From Bacteroidales bacterium (lineage in GTDB: Bacteria > Bacteroidota > Bacteroidia > Bacteroidales > P3), in assembly GCA_017480245.1 (NCBI GenBank), contig JAFVBA010000010.1:1-64000 (forward strand): a stretch of DNA of 64,000 bases, written 5' to 3'. The position numbers were made by a program, and so were the translations under genes. This document shows positions 60,427-64,000 of the stretch, in pieces (position 1 is the first letter of the stretch; the number at the start of each line of letters is the position of its first letter). Below the pieces are notes generated by a model. That model did not search any database, was not told the origin of the DNA, and saw nothing but the letters and a program-made list of their open reading frames with translations.

Positions 60427-61617
60427 TTATTCAATTACCACGCAAGAAATATCCGTGGAAGCAAAAGCCGAGTACCCTATTTGCTCAAGATTGACAGGCA
60501 AAATAAGAGTGTCGGTTAATTTATAGCAAGAAGCAAAAGCATTATTGCCTATAATATTCAGATTATCGGAGAATGTAACATGTTTGAGTTCAGTATTGGC
60601 GTAAAAAGCCCGTGAGGCTATCTCACTTACAGGAAACTTGCGCAGACGGTATTTGACATTAGATGGAATAATCAAATTACCGCTTACTTTTTGATTGGAG
60701 AGAATAACGGCATTGCTATTTACAATCTGCATTTTAAGTATTTGCCCGGATGGAGTTGTGTAGTTAAAAATTTTGGAGTTGTAATCAATATAATTATATA
60801 TTAAAAAGGAAAGAAGAACCGCTATAGTAATTATTGCAATTGCTGGAACTATGAAACGCTTTGCTGAGAAAAGAGCATTATAAACTTCTTCGGCATTGGA
60901 ATAACGCTGTTCCCGTTTTGTTTTTGTGCATTTTTGAACCACTTTCTTGTATTTGTAAGGAAAAATCTGTTGAAGGATTCTTCCGAAAGAGTAAATATCG
61001 CTGCGACAGTCCAATTTGCCGCCTTCCAGTTGCTCGGGTGAGGCATAATAACGGGTAAAGGCAGGTTCTTTAAACACTGCATAATCATCAGTGTCCGACA
61101 GACCGAAATCTATTATCTTTACATTCTTGCCATTGTTTGTTATAAGGATATTAGTCGGTTTTAAATCTCTATGAACGCACTGCATGTCATGAAAATAACT
61201 CATGGCTTTGAGTAGTTGTTTGATGATTCGCCTTTTATTTGAAGAAGAAGGCTCGGACAACAAATATTCACTGAGAATATTTCCGTCTATATAGTCCATA
61301 ACTATACACATTCCCAAATCTTCCACCTCTTCGACACTGTAAGCCCTGACGATGTTGGGGTGATTCATAGAAATAAGGATATCAAATTCCTTGAAAAGTA
61401 ATTCAATATAGGTTTTATCATTACGGTATTTCTCTTTAAGGCCTTTAAGCATAAAGAACTTACCGTAACGCATGGCTTTAACCAAACGGTTGTACCCGTT
61501 AGAAGATATTTCTTCCAACAACGAAAATTGATTTTGTATTGTAAAAGCAGAATTTGAAGAACAAATCCGCCCAGAACTGTCTGTTATCTCCTCGTCAATT
61601 ATATTGCAAAAATACAA
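60427..61617 (-). CDS. Ser/Thr protein kinase with membrane segment and BspA-LRR, cut by an in-frame stop
   Basis: A eukaryotic-like kinase. The VAIK Lys region is FMLKGLKEKY, the catalytic loop is VHRDLKPTN and the metal loop is IDFGLSD. A membrane helix follows (FIVPAIAIITIAVLLSFLIY) and then BspA repeats, so the kinase is inside and the repeats are outside. The repeats are cut by TAA at 60427. The start is also unclear: the listed start is TTG at 61617, which overlaps a -7 element, and no ATG follows before residue 49. A lost start and an inner stop both suggest decay. Confidence 0.75.
   Translation of the reverse strand: MYFCNIIDEEITDSSGRICSSNSAFTIQNQFSLLEEISSNGYNRLVKAMRYGKFFMLKGLKEKYRNDKTYIELLFKEFDILISMNHPNIVRAYSVEEVEDLGMCIVMDYIDGNILSEYLLSEPSSSNKRRIIKQLLKAMSYFHDMQCVHRDLKPTNILITNNGKNVKIIDFGLSDTDDYAVFKEPAFTRYYASPEQLEGGKLDCRSDIYSFGRILQQIFPYKYKKVVQKCTKTKREQRYSNAEEVYNALFSAKRFIVPAIAIITIAVLLSFLIYNYIDYNSKIFNYTTPSGQILKMQIVNSNAVILSNQKVSGNLIIPSNVKYRLRKFPVSEIASRAFYANTELKHVTFSDNLNIIGNNAFASCYKLTDTLILPVNLEQIGYSAFASTDISCVVIE
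61607..61614 (-). promoter_or_regulatory. -7 element upstream of the kinase gene
   Basis: On the minus strand TATTTTTG is followed by CAATA. It overlaps the first codons of the open frame, so translation must begin further in, perhaps at ATT 61599 or ATA 61587, or the start has been lost. Confidence 0.5.
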
Positions 61618-61674
61618 AAACTTTTATTTCCCGTTATTACGCCGAAAAGAAAAATGTATATTACAGGTAATATT

Positions 61675-61705
61675 TTTGTTGTTATAAAATAAATTTGTAT
61701 CTTTG
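61675..61705 (+). promoter_or_regulatory. Promoter of the dipeptidase gene
   Basis: TTTG at 61675-61678 and TATCTTTG at 61698-61705 are 19 bases apart, a full match to the consensus. The ATG follows at 61755. Confidence 0.75.
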
Positions 61706-61754
61706 CACTTCGTTAATCAAAACTGACAATACAATAATTAATAAACAATAAAAG

Positions 61755-63485
61755 ATGAAAAAAAGAAGTTTTTTAGCCGGCATGTTATTTACAGCCGCAA
61801 TGACATTGAGCGTAGTGTCTTTTGCATGCACCAATTTCCTTTTTACTAAGGGTGCAACCAAAGACGGATCTACAATGATTACTTACGCTGCCGATTCCCA
61901 CACACTTTACGGGGAACTTTATTACAACCGCGCCGCTATGTATCCCGCAGGCACGATGATTCAGGTTATTGAGTGGGATACAGGCAAACCTTTAATCAAA
62001 ATTCCGCAGGCTGCACAGACTTATACAACTGTCGGCAATATGAATGAATGGGGTCTTACCATAGGTGAAACAACTTACGGCGGAAGAGAAGAATGTTGGC
62101 ATCAGGAAAGCGGTATTGATTACGGTAGTTTGATTTATCTTACCTTGCAAAGATGCAAAACGGCAAGAGAAGCCATCAAACAAATCGCCGATTTTATGGC
62201 TGAATACGGATATGTTTCCGAGGGCGAGAGTTTTTCCATCGCTGACGGCGACGAAGTATGGATTATGGAACTTATCGGTAAGGGTAAAGGCGAGAAAGGT
62301 GCTGTTTGGGTGGCAAGAATGATTCCTGACGGCTATCTTTCGGGACACGCTAACCAAGCACGTATAACTCAATTCCCGTTGGAACAGAAGAAAAACACTA
62401 CTTCCGTTTCTTACAAGAATGTCAAGAAAATTTTTGATAAGAATATAACCACTGTTTATTCCGATGATGTGATAACATTTGCAAGAAAAAAGGGTTGGTT
62501 TAACGGAAAAGACACTGAATTTTCCTTCTCCGACACTTATGCGCCATTAACTTTTTCGGGCGTGAGAGGTTGCGAAGCCAGAGTGTATGCTATGTTCAAT
62601 CGCGTTAATTCTTCTATGAAAAAATATGAAGATTACGCTATGGGCAAGACTTTGGGCAGCGCTAATATCGAAAGAATGCCTTTGTGGATTCAACCTGACC
62701 ATAAAGTAAGCGTTAAAGAAGTTATGGATTTGATGAGAGATTACTATCAAGGCACTGCTATGGATATGAGCAAGGATTTGGGAGCAGGTCCTTTCAAATG
62801 TCCTTACCGTTGGAGACCTATGACATGGAGTGTTGATGGCGAAAACTACATTCACGAGCGTGCTACTTCCACTCAACAGACAGGATTTTCTTTCGTTGCC
62901 CAGACAAGAAGTTGGATGCCTGCTAAAGCAAAGGGTATTTTGTGGTTCGGCGTAGATGATACCTATACTACGGTTTATACTCCTATGTACGGTTCAATTG
63001 CAAAGGTTCCTCATTGCTTTGAAGTGGGTAACGGAAGTATGACAGAGTATTCACCGACTTCTGCTTTTTGGAAATTCAATCAGGTTTCCAACTGGGTATA
63101 TACGCGTTGGATTAATATGATTAAGGATTTGCAAAAAGTTCAAAACGATTTGGAGAATACCTACATTAATGAGGTTGCTAAATTGGACGCAAAGGTAAAG
63201 AATATGGACGATGTGACTGCTATGTGCGACAGTTTGACAGAATTTTCTCTTGCAAAAGGACAGCAAACGTTTGATGCGTGGAGCGATTTGTACAATTACT
63301 TACTTGTGAAATACATTGACGGTAATATCAAGAAGGAAAAAGACGGTAAATTCCAAGAAACTGGATACAGAAAAGGCGATTGTGTATTTCCAGACCAGCC
63401 TGCTTACCCTGACGAATGGTACCGTATGATAATAAAAGACCACGGTAACGTTATAAAGGATTTAACTCCGAAGGACAACAAATAA
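61755..63485 (+). CDS. C69 family dipeptidase
   Basis: A 576-residue exported Ntn-type hydrolase. The signal ends VVSFAC and the mature enzyme would begin at Cys25 (CTNFLFTKGATKDGS), the nucleophile of the C69/U34 family. Later motifs are GLTIGETTYGGRE, EGESFSIADGDEVWIMELIG and HANQARITQF. These enzymes cut dipeptides in the periplasm of peptide-fermenting Bacteroidota. It is a single-gene unit with a good promoter and a strong terminator. Confidence 0.93.
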   Translation: MKKRSFLAGMLFTAAMTLSVVSFACTNFLFTKGATKDGSTMITYAADSHTLYGELYYNRAAMYPAGTMIQVIEWDTGKPLIKIPQAAQTYTTVGNMNEWGLTIGETTYGGREECWHQESGIDYGSLIYLTLQRCKTAREAIKQIADFMAEYGYVSEGESFSIADGDEVWIMELIGKGKGEKGAVWVARMIPDGYLSGHANQARITQFPLEQKKNTTSVSYKNVKKIFDKNITTVYSDDVITFARKKGWFNGKDTEFSFSDTYAPLTFSGVRGCEARVYAMFNRVNSSMKKYEDYAMGKTLGSANIERMPLWIQPDHKVSVKEVMDLMRDYYQGTAMDMSKDLGAGPFKCPYRWRPMTWSVDGENYIHERATSTQQTGFSFVAQTRSWMPAKAKGILWFGVDDTYTTVYTPMYGSIAKVPHCFEVGNGSMTEYSPTSAFWKFNQVSNWVYTRWINMIKDLQKVQNDLENTYINEVAKLDAKVKNMDDVTAMCDSLTEFSLAKGQQTFDAWSDLYNYLLVKYIDGNIKKEKDGKFQETGYRKGDCVFPDQPAYPDEWYRMIIKDHGNVIKDLTPKDNK

Positions 63486-63499
63486 ATAGTGAATTTGTA

Positions 63500-63540
63500 A
63501 AAGTGGATTCTTAAAGATTATTTAGGAATCCACTTTTTTT
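63500..63540 (+). terminator. Intrinsic terminator of the dipeptidase gene
   Basis: AAAGTGGATTC (63500-63510) pairs exactly with GAATCCACTTT (63526-63536), followed by a T run. Confidence 0.85.
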
Positions 63541-63614
63541 ATTTTTAATACGTCTTATATTATTTTTGTCGTGTTGAAAAAATTGTTATATTTTCTCAGA
63601 TAAAAAAACTTTTG

Positions 63615-63622
63615 TAATTTTG
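63615..63622 (+). promoter_or_regulatory. -7 element very close to the queD start
   Basis: TAATTTTG ends only five bases before the ATG at 63628, so the transcript would have almost no leader. Confidence 0.55.
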
Positions 63623-63627
63623 CAGGC

Positions 63628-64000
63628 ATGAAAATACGGATAACAAAAGAGTTTCACTTTGAGATGAGCCACTGTCTGAACAATTACGACGGCTTATGTG
63701 CGAATATACACGGACACAGTTACAAATTATTCGTCTGTTTGCGGGGCGAGGTGTGCCAAGATAAGAATTCTTCTTCCTACGGTATGGTTATGGATTTCTC
63801 TCACTTAAAGAAAATCGTTCAAAGTGAGATTTTGGATAAGTTTGATCACGCCTTGATAATAGAACAGAACTCCCCGTTTATTGAACAAGTGAAATTGATG
63901 GACACTAAGAAGGAAATAGTGGATTTTCAACCGACCTGCGAGAATTTAGTACTGCACATAAAGGAGAAAATAGAACCGTTGTTGCCCTGTGGAGTGGAGT
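63628..64000 (+). CDS. queD: 6-carboxy-tetrahydropterin synthase / 6-pyruvoyl-tetrahydropterin synthase family, 3' end outside window
   Basis: Converts dihydroneopterin triphosphate to carboxy-tetrahydropterin for queuosine synthesis (or acts in the related pterin route). Zinc ligands are His in EMSHCLNN and in IHGHSYKL, Cys is in GLCANIHGH, and the late YGMVMDFSHLKKIV and FDHALI are family landmarks. The start ATG 63628 is needed to keep the first strand (KIRITKEFHFEMSH). The gene runs off the window after 124 residues. The QueD and PTPS branches cannot be fully told apart here. Confidence 0.9.
   Translation, partial: MKIRITKEFHFEMSHCLNNYDGLCANIHGHSYKLFVCLRGEVCQDKNSSSYGMVMDFSHLKKIVQSEILDKFDHALIIEQNSPFIEQVKLMDTKKEIVDFQPTCENLVLHIKEKIEPLLPCGVE

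Noticed and set aside
1-64000. tRNA, rRNA, prophage or insertion sequence
   Set aside because: No T-arm-like GTTCGA segments with a matching acceptor stem, no rRNA words, and no transposase or integrase motif were seen in any frame.

Overview
The window is a stretch of a low-GC Bacteroidales chromosome (phylum Bacteroidota). Four things point there. Most upstream regions carry the Bacteroidota promoter form TTTG, about 19 bases, TAnnTTTG. Several secreted proteins end in a type IX secretion (T9SS) type A sorting domain. The polysaccharide genes include an UpxY-type antiterminator. There are five HU-like proteins, a C69 dipeptidase, and a PurL, MiaB, MreC/D and Sir2 set typical of the group. 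No rRNA, tRNA, CRISPR array, phage or insertion sequence was recognised. The species cannot be named from the sequence alone.

Layout. 1-4.5 kb (+): end of a surface polysaccharide cluster (two GT2 enzymes, a Wzy/EpsG-like polymerase, a GT4 enzyme and a frameshifted acetyltransferase). 4.7-6.7 kb (+): a T9SS surface protein whose sorting signal is cut by a G10 tract. 6.9-8.7 kb (-): UpxY-like regulator plus nucleotide-sugar dehydrogenase. 9.2-15.2 kb (+): deacetylase, galE, gmd, fcl, a cytidylyltransferase-GHMP kinase fusion, a mutarotase and a small unknown gene. 15.8-20.5 kb (+): purL, a damaged toxin-antitoxin pair and three HU-like genes. 20.8-27.4 kb (+): asparaginase, heptose kinase, MNT/HEPN pair, TPR protein and lipoproteins. 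27.4-45.3 kb (-): FucP-type transporter, radical SAM, wzc, wza, miaB, HU, sir2, DUF2520, gltX, TPR lipoprotein, wecB, GT4, mreD and mreC. 45.4-48.3 kb (+): lipoprotein, HU, a 29-residue COX24-like protein and RNase G. 48.3-56.4 kb (-): an ECF sigma factor operon with two tandem pairs of large secreted proteins. 57.2-61.6 kb (-): BCCP plus carboxyltransferase, a regulator, and a kinase-LRR gene split by one in-frame stop. 61.7-64 kb (+): C69 dipeptidase and the start of queD.

How the genes work together. Much of the window serves the cell surface. It holds sugar-nucleotide supply (galE, gmd/fcl, nucleotide-sugar dehydrogenase, wecB, heptose kinase), glycan assembly (glycosyltransferases, Wzy-like polymerase) and export (Wza/Wzc). 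It also holds T9SS cargo. A fucose theme recurs: gmd/fcl, a mutarotase, a GHMP kinase-nucleotidyltransferase fusion and a FucP-type transporter.

The most unusual material lies between and at the ends of genes. There are several families of intergenic palindromes, many built from units of about 22 bases in opposed orientation. One family, with ACCGTC/GACGGT units, has four copies here. A second, AATAAAGTG, has stems that co-vary between copies. Long poly-G tracts (G10 and G9) sit where length changes would swap reading frames, one of them inside a T9SS sorting signal. The ECF sigma operon with paired surface proteins is the best candidate for an undescribed protein system.
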